DNA of 64,000 nt from an uncultured Treponema sp. (GCF_946187725.1 NZ_CAMHSK010000013.1:1-64000), one strand, 5' to 3'. Numbered from the stretch's first letter, positions 24,267 to 33,771 are shown. Notes: a model not told the origin generated them from the sequence alone. A program made the numbers and translations.

Positions 24267-26345
24267 ATGCTTAGTATCAAACATAAAATAATTTTTTCAA
24301 ATCTTGCCGTGGTCATTCTTGCGAGCGCGCTGATTTCAGTTCCGCTTGTTACCATGCAAATGTCTTCAATCGAAGAGAATGTTTCCGGGAGCGCCGAAGC
24401 TCAGGTTTCTCAGGCCACTTCAAAAATCCGCTCATTTTTGCAAAAACCTGCCACAATCGTAAATGATATGGCGGTTTTTGTAACATCGCATGAAATTGAG
24501 GAAAGGGAGACCATTGAGTCTTTTGCACAGGTAATTAAAGATGACGAGGCGTTGTACTGTCTCTATTATACAGATACACTTCCAATGGGTGAGGGCGGAA
24601 TTTTCTATTCGAGCGATGAATGGATTCCTGATGCTGATTATGACAAGCCTTCCCGCGAATGGTACTCAAAGGGTATCAAGGCTGCTCAGCCAGTTGTTAC
24701 TGATCCTTATGTTGATGCGACGACAAACGAACCTTGTACCACGGTTGCTCGTTCAGTTTCTGTAGACGGTTCTGTATGCGGGGTTGTTGCAGTCGATATT
24801 CTTCTTGGTGATTTGACGCATTTGATTTCGGGAACGCAGCTTTCAAAATCAGGTGAATCTTTTATTCTTGATTCAAACGGAAATTATCTTACAAATCCTG
24901 ATGCCAAAAAGCTTCTTGCGTCAAATTTTTACTCTGAATATCCATCTGCCTCTTCATTCAGAAATTCAATCACTTCAGGAAGTGTTTTCTTTAATCTTGA
25001 TTCGAAAAACGGCATCTATTTTATGGCACAGAAGATTTCTGATGAAACTGGCTGGACTTTTGTTTCAATCGGGCCGCTTAAAGAGCTTACCGCACCGATT
25101 TACAAGAGTATCACGCTTGTTGTCATTATCCTGCTTGTGGTTCTTGCCGCAGCGATTCTGGTCGCTTTCGTCATGACTCTTCCAATTATCAGACCAATCC
25201 ATACGGTTGACACTGCCGTTAACGAAATTGCTTCTGGAAATGCTGATTTGACCAAACGCATAAAAGTTACGACAAAAGATGAAATCGGAAGCATGGTCGG
25301 TGGTTTCAATAAATTCGTTGAAAAATTGCAGAATATTGTTTCTCAAATCAAAACTTCCCGCGATGAGTTAGGATATGCTGAAAATGATTTGCAGGACAGC
25401 GTACAGGAAGTTTCTTCTTCTATTCAGGAAATCATTACGAATATCGATGGCGTCGGTGAGCAGATGAATTCTCAGGCGAATGCCGTTTCTCAGACTTCAG
25501 CGGCCGTTGCGGAAATCGCAGAAAATATCAACTCTCTTGAACGGATGATTGAAAATCAGTCTAAAGGGGTTTCACAGGCTTCAAGTGCTGTTGAGCAGAT
25601 GATTGGAAACATTTCTTCGGTTAATTCTTCGGTAACGCGAATGGCGAATACTTTTGAACAGCTTGCTCATAATGCCGAAACTGGGGTTGAGCAGCAGAAA
25701 AAGGTCGAAGAGCAGATTCGCTTTGTTTCAGAGCAGTCTCGCACATTGCAGGATGCAAACAAAGCAATTGAGGATGTCGCAAGTCAGACCAATCTTCTTG
25801 CAATGAATGCGGCAATTGAGGCGGCTCATGCTGGCGAAGCGGGAAAGGGCTTTGCTGTTGTTGCAGATGAAATCCGTAAGCTCTCAGAGACATCATCAGT
25901 TCAGTCAAAGAAAATTACCGGTGAGCTTAATAAAATTCAGTCAACTATTGCAGCTGTGGTCGAGTCTTCAAAAGTAAGCAGCCAGAGTTTCAAGGAAGTG
26001 AACGATCAGATTATTAACACAGACCAGCTTGTCCGTCAGATAAGGGCCGCAATGGAAGAACAGCAGGTCGGAAGTCAGCAGATTGTAGATTCACTCAAAG
26101 TCATGAACGACGGAACCAGCGAAGTTCGAACAGCAAGCCACGAAATGGCAGAAGGAAACCGTCTTATTCTTGATGAAATTCACAATCTTCAGGAATCTAC
26201 TGGCGTAATCAAAGAAAGTATGAGCGAAATGTCTAATGGCGCTCAGGAAATCAGCAAAACTGGTTCCCGCCTTGCTGGCCTTTCAGATCTCATGCGAAAG
26301 TCAGTGCTTGCAATCGGAAATGAAATTGATTTGTTTAAATCATAA
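24267..26345 (+). CDS. Methyl-accepting chemotaxis protein with dCache sensor
   Basis: 692 aa. A transmembrane helix (about 5-30), a periplasmic dCache-type sensor (about 35-280, with [16 protein letters not shown] and [11 protein letters not shown]), a second helix (about 285-310), a HAMP linker ([11 protein letters not shown]) and a long cytoplasmic coiled coil with the chemoreceptor hairpin tip, [26 protein letters not shown]. It should sense an extracellular small molecule and control CheA for periplasmic-flagella motility. GGAG 9 nt before the ATG at 24267 favours this start over the in-frame ATG at 24204. The ligand cannot be inferred. Confidence 0.95.
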   Translation: MLSIKHKIIFSNLAVVILASALISVPLVTMQMSSIEENVSGSAEAQVSQATSKIRSFLQKPATIVNDMAVFVTSHEIEERETIESFAQVIKDDEALYCLYYTDTLPMGEGGIFYSSDEWIPDADYDKPSREWYSKGIKAAQPVVTDPYVDATTNEPCTTVARSVSVDGSVCGVVAVDILLGDLTHLISGTQLSKSGESFILDSNGNYLTNPDAKKLLASNFYSEYPSASSFRNSITSGSVFFNLDSKNGIYFMAQKISDETGWTFVSIGPLKELTAPIYKSITLVVIILLVVLAAAILVAFVMTLPIIRPIHTVDTAVNEIASGNADLTKRIKVTTKDEIGSMVGGFNKFVEKLQNIVSQIKTSRDELGYAENDLQDSVQEVSSSIQEIITNIDGVGEQMNSQANAVSQTSAAVAEIAENINSLERMIENQSKGVSQASSAVEQMIGNISSVNSSVTRMANTFEQLAHNAETGVEQQKKVEEQIRFVSEQSRTLQDANKAIEDVASQTNLLAMNAAIEAAHAGEAGKGFAVVADEIRKLSETSSVQSKKITGELNKIQSTIAAVVESSKVSSQSFKEVNDQIINTDQLVRQIRAAMEEQQVGSQQIVDSLKVMNDGTSEVRTASHEMAEGNRLILDEIHNLQESTGVIKESMSEMSNGAQEISKTGSRLAGLSDLMRKSVLAIGNEIDLFKS

Positions 26346-26360
26346 GGCTTTCGTGCGTGC

Positions 26361-26390
26361 GTGACATTTATTTTGAATCAATGATATAAT
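26361..26390 (+). promoter_or_regulatory. Predicted promoter of galE
   Basis: GTGACA (26361-26366), 18 bp, extended -10 TGATATAAT (hexamer 26385-26390). The leader is about 14 nt and holds AGGAG. Confidence 0.6.
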
Positions 26391-26410
26391 AAAACCTGAT
26401 AGGAGTTAAT

Positions 26411-27373
26411 ATGAAGGTATTGGTAATTGGTGGTGCTGGCTACATTGGAAGCCATGTCGTAAAGGAACTGATGGCAAAAGGTCATACTGTCACGGTTTTT
26501 GATAATCTTTCAAGCGGATTGCGTGAAAATCTTTTTAAAGAAAACGAATTCATCTATGGAAACATTTTGCTTGAGCGTGATTTGGATTTGGCTTTTGCAC
26601 GCGGTTTTGACGCTTTTGTACATCTTGCGGCATTCAAGGCTGCCGGTGAAAGCATGGTCGAACCAGAAAAATATTCAATCAACAATATCACTGGTACTCT
26701 CAACATCATGAATGCCGCTGTAAAACACAACTGTAAAATTATGATTTTCTCGTCAAGTGCGGCAACTTTTGGCGAGCCTCAGTATCTGCCTATGGATGAA
26801 AAGCATCCTCAGAATCCGATTAATTACTATGGTTTCACAAAACTTGAAATCGAACGCTTCATGGAATGGTATGATAAGCTTCGCGGCCTCAAATTCGCAG
26901 CTCTCCGCTATTTCAATGCGGCTGGTTACGATCCTGAAGGTGTTATCACTGGTCTTGAGCAGAAGCCTGAAAATCTTCTTCCTAGAGTTATGGAAGCAGC
27001 TCTCGGTCAGCGTGAACTTAAAATCTTCGGTACAGATTACGATACCCGCGACGGTACTTGTATCCGTGATTACATCCATGTAACAGACCTTGCACGCGCT
27101 CATGTAATGGCATTGGATTACATCACAAAGAACGGCAAATCATTGAAATTGAACCTCGGAACCGAAAAAGGCACAACTGTCAAAGAGATTATCGAGGCAG
27201 CCCGCAAAATCACAGGAAAACCAATTCCTGCCGCTGAAGCTCCACGCAGACCAGGTGATCCTGCAAGTCTTTATGCAAAATACGATCTTGCAAAAGAACT
27301 TTTGGGCTGGGAACCAAAATATTCTGATGTCGATACATTGGTTGAGACAACATGGAAGGCATACACAAAATAG
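26411..27373 (+). CDS. galE: UDP-glucose 4-epimerase
   Basis: 320-aa NAD-dependent short-chain dehydrogenase-fold enzyme converting UDP-glucose and UDP-galactose, feeding galactose use and surface glycans. It shows the Rossmann motif GGAGYIGSH, the catalytic Ser in SSSAATFG and the Tyr-x3-Lys pair in NYYGFTKLE, and FNAAGYDPEG further on. Normal family length. AGGAG lies 7 nt before the ATG; monocistronic between its own promoter and a strong terminator. Confidence 0.96.
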   Translation: MKVLVIGGAGYIGSHVVKELMAKGHTVTVFDNLSSGLRENLFKENEFIYGNILLERDLDLAFARGFDAFVHLAAFKAAGESMVEPEKYSINNITGTLNIMNAAVKHNCKIMIFSSSAATFGEPQYLPMDEKHPQNPINYYGFTKLEIERFMEWYDKLRGLKFAALRYFNAAGYDPEGVITGLEQKPENLLPRVMEAALGQRELKIFGTDYDTRDGTCIRDYIHVTDLARAHVMALDYITKNGKSLKLNLGTEKGTTVKEIIEAARKITGKPIPAAEAPRRPGDPASLYAKYDLAKELLGWEPKYSDVDTLVETTWKAYTK

Positions 27374-27425
27374 TGCATTGCTGAAAGTCTAAGTCTTTTT
27401 AGGCGGTTCTATAGTTATAGAATGA

Positions 27426-27461
27426 AAAAGCCGGGTTTTGCATTTGCAGAACTCGGCTTTT
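27426..27461. terminator. Bidirectional terminator between galE and sufD
   Basis: A 12-bp stem, AAAAGCCGGGTT (27426-27437) with AACTCGGCTTTT (27450-27461), flanked by A and T runs; it serves galE on the plus strand and sufB-sufD on the minus strand. Confidence 0.9.
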
Positions 27462-27464
27462 CTT

Positions 27465-28397
27465 TTAGTTCAAGAAAGCTTCTATCTTTGAGCGGACATC
27501 CTCGTTTGGAATAAGGCTTGCGACGCTTAAAATTTTGGCTTTCATCATCATCTTTTTGGCTTCTTCTTCGCTTATTCCTCGTGACTGCATGTAGAAAAGC
27601 TCATCTGAACCGAGACGGCCTAAGGTGGCTCCGTGGGTTCCGCTTACATTTTCTTCGTCGCACAAAATCATTGGAATTGACTTGTTTACGGCATTTTTGC
27701 TCATCAGAAGGGTTTCTTCCTGCTCATCGCCTGTGGCATCAGTACAGCCATTTTTGAAATCGATTGTGCCTCTGTAAACTTTGAGCGCATTGTCGTCAAC
27801 AACGCCTTTTACGAGCATTTTTGTATCGGTTTTGGGGCCGTAGTGATTTACAAGATAGTTCATGTCCAGAAGCTGCGTGCTTTTACAGATGTAGGCTGTA
27901 TCGGACTTGAATTTGGAAGAATATCCGTTCAGTTCATTTTTTACCTGAGCGTAGACTTTTGAGGCGCCAAGCTCAATCTGCGTGACTTCGATTTTTGCAC
28001 TTTCGTCACATACTCCGGTTGTGTCGTCAATCTGGATGAAATTTTCACCCAGAAGCTGGACTTTCACAAGATGAATCTTTGAGTACGGTTTTGCGATGAG
28101 CTGTGTTTTTATTGAAGAAAATCCTGCTGCCTTTGGAAGGGAAGTGTAGTCCAAAATTACGGTGACTTCGGCCCCTTCTTCTGCGGTGATGATGTGCTCA
28201 TGTTCGTAGCGTTTGCCGTCTTCAAAGGTTAACGGAATATGGATTATCTCGCCTTTTTTGACCGCATTTATTTCTTTTTTTTCAGAAATGATTTGTGAAT
28301 CGGCGTCAAGCTCAAGAGACGCATGATTCATTTTGAGCCAGTTCCAGGTGAGACAAGGGATTTTATTTATTTCAGTAAATTTCAGTGTTTCTGTCAT
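27465..28397 (-). CDS. sufD: Fe-S cluster assembly scaffold protein SufD
   Basis: 310 aa, short for SufD (about 400-430 in enterobacteria), missing part of the N-terminal region; the right-handed beta-helix core and the C-terminal helix with SRGISEEEAKKMMM are intact. SufD pairs with SufB in the SufBC2D scaffold that builds Fe-S clusters. AGGAAT precedes the ATG. It follows sufB by 15 nt. The two share the C-terminal signature DELFYMQSRGISEEEA / DAVFYLMSRGISEEEA. Confidence 0.92.
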   Translation of the reverse strand: MTETLKFTEINKIPCLTWNWLKMNHASLELDADSQIISEKKEINAVKKGEIIHIPLTFEDGKRYEHEHIITAEEGAEVTVILDYTSLPKAAGFSSIKTQLIAKPYSKIHLVKVQLLGENFIQIDDTTGVCDESAKIEVTQIELGASKVYAQVKNELNGYSSKFKSDTAYICKSTQLLDMNYLVNHYGPKTDTKMLVKGVVDDNALKVYRGTIDFKNGCTDATGDEQEETLLMSKNAVNKSIPMILCDEENVSGTHGATLGRLGSDELFYMQSRGISEEEAKKMMMKAKILSVASLIPNEDVRSKIEAFLN

Positions 28398-28412
28398 ATG
28401 TTTAATTCCTAA

Positions 28413-29813
28413 TTACAAAGAACCTTTCATTTCCAAACGGATAAGATTGTTCATCTCAACGGCATATTCAAGCGGAAGCTCTTTTGATACCGGGTTCGCG
28501 AAGCCTGAGACTATCATTGTTCTTGCTTCTTCTTCGCTGATTCCGCGGCTCATGAGATAGAATACCGCATCGTTTGAAATACGCCCGATTTTTGCTTCAT
28601 GGCCAACATCGCAGTCATCGGTGTGAATGTCCATGGCAGGAACGGTATCGCTCCGGGATTTGTTGTCAAGCATGAGGCTTTCACAAGAGACGCTTGCCTT
28701 GCTCCCTTTTGCTTCTTTTCCGATGTAAATTGCGCTTCTGTATGTGGAAATTCCGCCGCTTTTTGAGAGGGATTTCGTTGTGATTACGCTTGTTGTGTCC
28801 GGGGCCAGATGAACCATTTTTGCGCCGGTGTCAAGATTTTGCCCAGCTCCTGCAAAAGTGACTCCAGTGAATTCTGCACGGGCCGCTCTGCCAATCAAAT
28901 CGCTCTGCGGGTATAGATATGAAATATGAGAGCCAAAAGAGCCTGAAACCCACTCGATTGAGCCGCCTTCTTCAACCCTTGCACGCTTAGTGTTGAGGTT
29001 GTACATGTTTTTTGACCAGTTTTCAACCGTTGAATAGCGGAGATGTGCGCCTTTTTTTACATAAAGTTCTACACATCCGGCATGAAGATTGGCAACATTG
29101 TATTTTGGTGCGGAACAGCCTTCGATGAAGTGGAGGTCGGCACCTTCATCAACGATAATGAGCGTATGCTCAAACTGACCTGCGCCTTTTGCATTGAGAC
29201 GGAAATATGACTGCAATGGAATTTCGACCTTTACGCCCTTTGGTACATATACAAATGAACCGCCGGACCAGACTGCACCGTGAAGGGCAGCAAATTTATG
29301 GTCGTTTGGCTTTACGAGCTGCATGAAATGCTCTTTTACCATGTCGGCATACGGACCGCGCAAAGAACTTTCAAAATCAGTGTAGATAACGCCCTGTTTT
29401 GCTACTTCATCCTGCAAGTTGTGATAGACAAGTTCTGAATCGTATTGAGCACCAACCCCTGCAAGGCTTGTGCGTTCTGCTTCAGGAATGCCGAGTTTTT
29501 CGAATGTGTCTTTGATGTCTTCTGGAACATCTTCCCATTTGCCCTGCATTTTTGTGTTCGGGCGGACATATGTTGCAATTTCTTCTATATTAAGGCCACT
29601 GATATCGGGGCCCCATTCAGGAACGCGAAGTTCATTGTAGATTTTGAGGGCATTCTGGCGGAATTCACGCATCCACTCGGGATCGTTTTTGTCGTCAGAA
29701 AGTTTTGCAACTATTTCTGGGGTGAGGCCTGTTTTGTTTCGGTAAAAGCCTTTTTCTTCATAACGAAAATCGTAAGGCGAAGAATCTATGTCAGCGATGT
29801 TCGTGTCAGTCAT
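28413..29813 (-). CDS. sufB: Fe-S cluster assembly scaffold protein SufB
   Basis: 466 aa, normal length, with the family segments GVIYTDFESSLRGPYADMV, LHFIEGCSAPKYNVANLHAG and CVELYVKKGAHLRYSTVENWSKN; the Cys of EGCSAP lies in the core on which clusters form. GGAGAT gives the start. The usual partners sufC, sufS and sufU are not next to it: upstream lies a TPR lipoprotein, downstream only sufD. The ATPase SufC must be encoded elsewhere or be lacking. Confidence 0.96.
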   Translation of the reverse strand: MTDTNIADIDSSPYDFRYEEKGFYRNKTGLTPEIVAKLSDDKNDPEWMREFRQNALKIYNELRVPEWGPDISGLNIEEIATYVRPNTKMQGKWEDVPEDIKDTFEKLGIPEAERTSLAGVGAQYDSELVYHNLQDEVAKQGVIYTDFESSLRGPYADMVKEHFMQLVKPNDHKFAALHGAVWSGGSFVYVPKGVKVEIPLQSYFRLNAKGAGQFEHTLIIVDEGADLHFIEGCSAPKYNVANLHAGCVELYVKKGAHLRYSTVENWSKNMYNLNTKRARVEEGGSIEWVSGSFGSHISYLYPQSDLIGRAARAEFTGVTFAGAGQNLDTGAKMVHLAPDTTSVITTKSLSKSGGISTYRSAIYIGKEAKGSKASVSCESLMLDNKSRSDTVPAMDIHTDDCDVGHEAKIGRISNDAVFYLMSRGISEEEARTMIVSGFANPVSKELPLEYAVEMNNLIRLEMKGSL

Positions 29814-29950
29814 TTTTAATCTCCAAAATTGGTAGGTTATTCTATCAAAAAGAAGAGATTTTTACCATACCGACACTTTTTTTATCAGGGATTAGAAGGA
29901 GGAGCGGAAACCGTTAGTCGCAAGATGACCACAGTTTCCGAGCAGACCTG

Positions 29951-30343
29951 TTATTTTTTTTCTTTGATTTTGTCCATTTCAAGCTGTGCGAGCTTTTGAT
30001 ATGAACCAGGCAAGGTTCCAGGCTGAGAATTTGCGTACAAATCGAGGATATCCTGAAAAATCGGTTCTGCCTTGCTGTATTTCTTCTGGCGCATGTAAAG
30101 ATGCCCGATTTCATAATATGCTTCGAGGTAAAGCGGTGGAGAATCTGCGTAGCGCTCAGTGACTGCATTGTAATAACAAATTGCGGCCTGATAATGTCCG
30201 TTTTCAAATTCAGTCTGGCCTTTTTGAATGAGTTCCTGTGCTGTGAGTTCCTCTGGAATTTCTTTTGGAATAGTGGTGCAGGCTGCCAAAAAGGCTGAAC
30301 AAGCTGTAATGATAAAGAGTGATTTGAATCTTGTGAGTTTCAT
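29951..30343 (-). CDS. Small TPR lipoprotein
   Basis: 130-aa lipoprotein: MKLTRFKSLFIITACSAFLAAC gives a clean lipobox LAAC. Residues about 45-115 hold two TPR units (GQTEFENGHYQAAICYYNA and AYYEIGHLYMRQKKYSKAEP). A periplasmic protein-interaction role is likely; partners unknown. The start at 30343 is chosen for the signal peptide; a TATTAT hexamer lies 6 nt upstream and no ribosome-binding site is visible. Confidence 0.85.
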   Translation of the reverse strand: MKLTRFKSLFIITACSAFLAACTTIPKEIPEELTAQELIQKGQTEFENGHYQAAICYYNAVTERYADSPPLYLEAYYEIGHLYMRQKKYSKAEPIFQDILDLYANSQPGTLPGSYQKLAQLEMDKIKEKK

Positions 30344-30349
30344 ATGACT

Positions 30350-30355
30350 ATAATA
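30350..30355 (-). promoter_or_regulatory. -10-like hexamer 6 nt before the TPR lipoprotein ATG
   Basis: TATTAT (30355-30350 on the minus strand), a 6-nt gap, then ATG. No convincing -35. Confidence 0.4.
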
Positions 30356-30411
30356 ACAGTTTTGTCCATGAAAAGCTACAGAGATGTCCATATCTTTACC
30401 GGCATTGATAA

Positions 30412-30440
30412 TTGAAATAATCTGTTCTTTTCGATAAAAT
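30412..30440 (+). promoter_or_regulatory. Predicted promoter of glyA
   Basis: TTGAAA (30412-30417), a 17-bp spacer and TAAAAT (30435-30440); leader of about 28 nt with GGGAG before the ATG. Confidence 0.65.
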
Positions 30441-30474
30441 TGTTTCTATTAAAAATAACACTTGGGAGAAAATT

Positions 30475-31974
30475 ATGTCTACGCCATTGGAAAATTACCT
30501 TTCTTCTTGCGGCAACAAGCCGACTGCCGCAATGTGCGCTTATGTTTCTAATTTACAGCAGGTTGCTTCCGTAAATCCTAAGATTGCAGCCAGTGTCGTA
30601 AATGAGATTCAGAATCAGCGAAGTCACCTCAAACTGATTGCTTCTGAGAACTATTGTTCGCTTGCTGTTCAGTCTGCTATGGGCAACCTTCTTACTGACA
30701 AATATGCAGAAGGATATCCGGAGCATCGTTATTACGGTGGCTGTGTGAATGTTGATGCTGTTGAAATGGAAGCTGCAAGAGAAGCAGAAGACCTTTTCGG
30801 GGCTGATTATGCTTATGTTCAGCCGCATTCTGGTGCAGACACAAATCTCGTGGCTTATTGGGCAATTCTTTCTGCAAAGGTTGAAACACCGACTCTTGAG
30901 GAACTTGGCGTAAAATCTTTGAACGACCTGACTGCAGAGCAGTTTGCCGAACTCCGAAAGCGTTTTGGAAATCAGAAACTCATGGGATTGGATTATTCTT
31001 GCGGTGGTCATCTTACTCATGGTTATAAAATGAATGTTTCTGCCCGCATGTTTGAAAGTCATCCTTATGGTGTAGATAAAGATACAGGCCTTTTGGATTA
31101 CGATGCAATCGAAAAGCAGGCAATGGAAGTTAAGCCTCTCATTCTTCTTACAGGATATTCTGCATATCCGCGAAAAATCAATTTCAAACGATTCCGTGAG
31201 ATTGCGGACAAATGCGGAGCTGTTCTTATGGTAGATATGGCTCACTTCGCAGGTTTGGTAGCCGGTAAAGTCTTCACTGGCGATTACGATCCTGTAAAAT
31301 GGGCTGACATCGTAACCACAACAACCCACAAGACTCTTCGTGGTCCGCGTGGTGCTATGATTCTCTGCAAAAAAGAATTCGTTGACTATGTAAACAAGGG
31401 ATGCCCTATGGTTTTGGGTGGTCCTCTTCCTCATGTCATGGCTGCAAAAGCAATCGCTTTTAAAGAAGCAAATACTCCTGCTTATCAGGAATATGCTCAG
31501 AAAGTCGTCAAAAATGCACAGGCACTTGCTAAAGCCTTGCAGGATTTGGGCGTTCGCTTGCAAACAGACGGCACTGACAATCACCTCATGCTCGCCGATG
31601 TCACTTCTTACGGATTGACTGGAAAACAGGCTGAAGCTGCAATGTTCGAGTGCGGCGTTACTGTAAACGCAAATGCTCTTCCTTATGATAAAAATGGTGC
31701 ATGGTGGACATCTGGATTGCGCTTGGGAACTCCCGCCCTTACAACTCTGGGAATGGGTGAGAATGAAATGAAGGAAGTTGCTTCAATCATCGATCAGGTT
31801 CTCAAAGGAACAAAACCAGGCCTCACAAAAGAAGGAAAACCTGCAAAAGGCAAGATTGAACTTGATCCGGCCGTAAAAGAAGCCGCATCAAAGCGAGTTC
31901 AGACCCTTTTGAGCAAGTTCGTTCTTTATCCAGAACTCGACCTTGATTTCTTGAAAAAAGAGTTTGTGAAATAA
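30475..31974 (+). CDS. glyA: Serine hydroxymethyltransferase, long form
   Basis: 499-aa PLP enzyme interconverting serine and glycine with transfer of a one-carbon unit to tetrahydrofolate. The PLP lysine lies in VTTTTHKTLRGPRG and the substrate loop in LIASENYCS. It is about 80 residues longer than the E. coli enzyme: an N-terminal extension (about 1-40) and an insertion at about 130-170 (TPTLEELGVKSLNDLTAEQF) mark a long form I associate with spirochaetes and chlamydiae. GGGAG and its own promoter precede it; a strong terminator follows. Confidence 0.95.
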   Translation: MSTPLENYLSSCGNKPTAAMCAYVSNLQQVASVNPKIAASVVNEIQNQRSHLKLIASENYCSLAVQSAMGNLLTDKYAEGYPEHRYYGGCVNVDAVEMEAAREAEDLFGADYAYVQPHSGADTNLVAYWAILSAKVETPTLEELGVKSLNDLTAEQFAELRKRFGNQKLMGLDYSCGGHLTHGYKMNVSARMFESHPYGVDKDTGLLDYDAIEKQAMEVKPLILLTGYSAYPRKINFKRFREIADKCGAVLMVDMAHFAGLVAGKVFTGDYDPVKWADIVTTTTHKTLRGPRGAMILCKKEFVDYVNKGCPMVLGGPLPHVMAAKAIAFKEANTPAYQEYAQKVVKNAQALAKALQDLGVRLQTDGTDNHLMLADVTSYGLTGKQAEAAMFECGVTVNANALPYDKNGAWWTSGLRLGTPALTTLGMGENEMKEVASIIDQVLKGTKPGLTKEGKPAKGKIELDPAVKEAASKRVQTLLSKFVLYPELDLDFLKKEFVK

Positions 31975-31990
31975 AAATTCGACACTTCAA

Positions 31991-32012
31991 AGGGCACGGA
32001 GTTCACAGAGAG
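31991..32012 (+). repeat. Possible dispersed-repeat copy after glyA
   Basis: GGGCACGGAGTTCACAGAG, a block of a kind I have seen scattered in unrelated genomes. Single copy in this window, so repeat status rests on memory only. Confidence 0.3.
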
Positions 32013-32033
32013 AATTTCGTGGTTTATAAAATT

Positions 32034-32080
32034 TCACCTCAGTCACGCGTTTGTAATGGCATGACTGAGGTGATTTTTTT
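32034..32080 (+). terminator. Rho-independent terminator of glyA
   Basis: A 12-bp perfect stem, TCACCTCAGTCA (32034-32045) with TGACTGAGGTGA (32062-32073), then seven T. Confidence 0.92.
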
Positions 32081-32083
32081 ATT

Positions 32084-32139
32084 GCTAACTGCTAACTGCT
32101 AACTGCTAACTGCTAACTGCTAACTGCTAACTGCTAACT
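32084..32139. repeat. Tandem heptamer array (GCTAACT) x 8
   Basis: Eight perfect consecutive copies of GCTAACT. The last copy overlaps the stop codon of hslO (TAG, plus-strand CTA at 32138-32140). The same unit, less regular, is inserted in murB (15522-15557) and mnmE (44193-44226). Confidence 0.95.
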
Positions 32140-33097
32140 ATTTAAGCTGTTCTTTTTTGATTTTATATCGGCTTCCGCAGCAGTGGCATACTACTTCAAT
32201 GGGAGCCGGATCGTTTTTGATGATGTCGTTGAGTTCCTGGGCCGGCAAGTGCTTTATGTGTGCGATGAAATTTTCCTCGCTGCATGGGCAGTCAAAAATC
32301 ACATCGCGGTTAAGAACTGCCTTTGGTTCGAATTCCCTGAAAAGACCGTAAATTACATCTTCCATGTCGCCGCCATCGCTGAACCATTTTCCGATTGAGG
32401 GCATTGCCTTGAACGCGTTCTCGACTTTCTGAGTCAGTTCATCTTCGCTCAGCTGAGAAAGTTCATTCTGATTGCTTTTTACGCGTTTTCCGCCTTCAGA
32501 CGGCATTTTCTGCAAAAACATTCCGCCCGCACCGATTACACGGCCTTTTTCGTCAAACTGAATGCTCGTGTTGAAAGCTGTGTGAATCTGTTCACTCTGT
32601 AAAAAGTACCATGCAAGGTCTTTTGCGATGTTCTTGTGCATGATTTCGACCGTGCCAATCTGAGGCTCTTTCATTCCTTCTCCAAGCCGTGAGATTGTTA
32701 GCGTGCCGTCACCAAAAAATGGAGCTAAATCCCAGTTTTCAAGAGGTTTTTCGACCGGAATCTGATTCTGGAACAAAAATCCCCGGACATAGCCTGTGGA
32801 ATCTGCCTCAACGGAAAATCCTGCTGCCGGTCCGTTTGTGTCATAGCGGAAGGTGATGTGTTCCCGTCCTTTCATCATTGGAATCAGAAGGGCCGCACAG
32901 AGCATTGCCTGACCAAGCACCATTGTTTCTAAAATTCCGAGGTTATGCTGAGCCCTCATCTGGTTTACAAGTTTCGTTCCGTTGAAGAAAGCGCCGCGAA
33001 ATTCTCCGTCTGCCATAACGAAAATCGTCATTTCGTCTTTATGAATACTGTCCATGTGAGCGAGTAATTCTGAATCTGTAATTTCTGCTTTAATCAT
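32138..33097 (-). CDS. hslO: Redox-regulated chaperone Hsp33
   Basis: 319 aa. Under oxidative stress its four zinc-binding cysteines form disulfides and the protein becomes a holdase. The C-terminal zinc motif is present: CPC in DCPCSEE and CxxC in CHCCGS. N-terminal domain of normal form. Its stop codon touches the heptamer array. The ATG follows a perfect TATAAT by 7 nt with no ribosome-binding site, so the mRNA is probably leaderless. Divergent from the RRM gene. Confidence 0.94.
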   Translation of the reverse strand: MIKAEITDSELLAHMDSIHKDEMTIFVMADGEFRGAFFNGTKLVNQMRAQHNLGILETMVLGQAMLCAALLIPMMKGREHITFRYDTNGPAAGFSVEADSTGYVRGFLFQNQIPVEKPLENWDLAPFFGDGTLTISRLGEGMKEPQIGTVEIMHKNIAKDLAWYFLQSEQIHTAFNTSIQFDEKGRVIGAGGMFLQKMPSEGGKRVKSNQNELSQLSEDELTQKVENAFKAMPSIGKWFSDGGDMEDVIYGLFREFEPKAVLNRDVIFDCPCSEENFIAHIKHLPAQELNDIIKNDPAPIEVVCHCCGSRYKIKKEQLK

Positions 33098-33104
33098 AGA
33101 AAAT

Positions 33105-33110
33105 ATTATA
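33105..33110 (-). promoter_or_regulatory. -10 hexamer of hslO, leaderless type
   Basis: TATAAT on the minus strand, a 7-nt gap (ATTTTCT), then the ATG at 33097. The -35 region is poor and overlaps the promoter of the divergent RRM gene. Confidence 0.5.
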
Positions 33111-33128
33111 CCAAAAAATTTATATTCG

Positions 33129-33137
33129 TGATATAAT
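33129..33137 (+). promoter_or_regulatory. Extended -10 of the RRM protein gene
   Basis: TGATATAAT, with the hexamer at 33132-33137. The transcript would start near 33144 and carry AGAGGA before the ATG at 33166. Confidence 0.55.
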
Positions 33138-33165
33138 AGTGGGACTTTATTTTTTAGAGGATTAT

Positions 33166-33771
33166 ATGAAACTTTATGTTGGCAACTTGAGCTACAACAC
33201 TACTGAAGACACTTTGCGAGAGTGTTTTTCAAATTATGGTGATGTCGTTTCTGTTCAGATTATGAAAGACCGCTTTACGCAGCAGTCAAAAGGTTTTGCT
33301 TTTGTTGAAATGGCAACTGAAATCATGGGAGAGCGTGGAATTGGCGGCATGAACGGCAAGGAAGTAGACGGACGAAGAATCCGCGTAACTGTAGCTGTTG
33401 AAAAAGGATTCAGACCAGCTGGTGAACGAAAATTTTCTGATAAAGATGGATTCCGTCCAAGAAGAGGGCGTTTTAATCATGATGAGCGTGATGATTCTAA
33501 TCGTGATGAATACAGAAAGTCTTCTTTCCACCGCGATGACACTTTCCGTCCAAGACATGGGGATTCAGAAAATCAGGATGATGAATACAGACCTGATCAT
33601 TCTTACCGCGAAAGAGGGGAGAGAAGCGGTGAGGGCCGTGGAAGGTCAAATTTCCGAAGAAATGATTTCAGACGAGGCTCTTTTTCAAAAAGGGAGCGTG
33701 ATTCTTCTTCTCGCCGTGATTTTGGCGGGGATTCTCGTTCTGAACAGAACATTCCAAGCAACGAATATTAG
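33166..33771 (+). CDS. RRM-domain RNA-binding protein with Arg/Asp-rich tail
   Basis: 201 aa. One RNA-recognition motif (1-82) with RNP2 LYVGNL and RNP1 KGFAFVEM, then a tail of about 120 residues built of Arg, Asp, Ser, Phe and Gly, likely disordered. It resembles the small cold- or stress-induced RNA-binding proteins of cyanobacteria and some spirochaetes, which act as RNA chaperones. AGAGGA before the ATG at 33166 settles the start; the GTG at 33139 lies within the leader. Confidence 0.92.
   Translation: MKLYVGNLSYNTTEDTLRECFSNYGDVVSVQIMKDRFTQQSKGFAFVEMATEIMGERGIGGMNGKEVDGRRIRVTVAVEKGFRPAGERKFSDKDGFRPRRGRFNHDERDDSNRDEYRKSSFHRDDTFRPRHGDSENQDDEYRPDHSYRERGERSGEGRGRSNFRRNDFRRGSFSKRERDSSSRRDFGGDSRSEQNIPSNEY

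Noticed and set aside
29897-29946. Inverted repeat CGGAAAC/GTTTCCG as terminator of the TPR lipoprotein gene
   Set aside because: Long loop of about 20 nt and no T run on the minus strand; may be a diverged palindromic repeat but evidence is thin.
32084-32139. Regular repeats that might suggest a CRISPR array
   Set aside because: Units are 7 nt, contiguous and without spacers; no cas genes are near. Simple tandem array.
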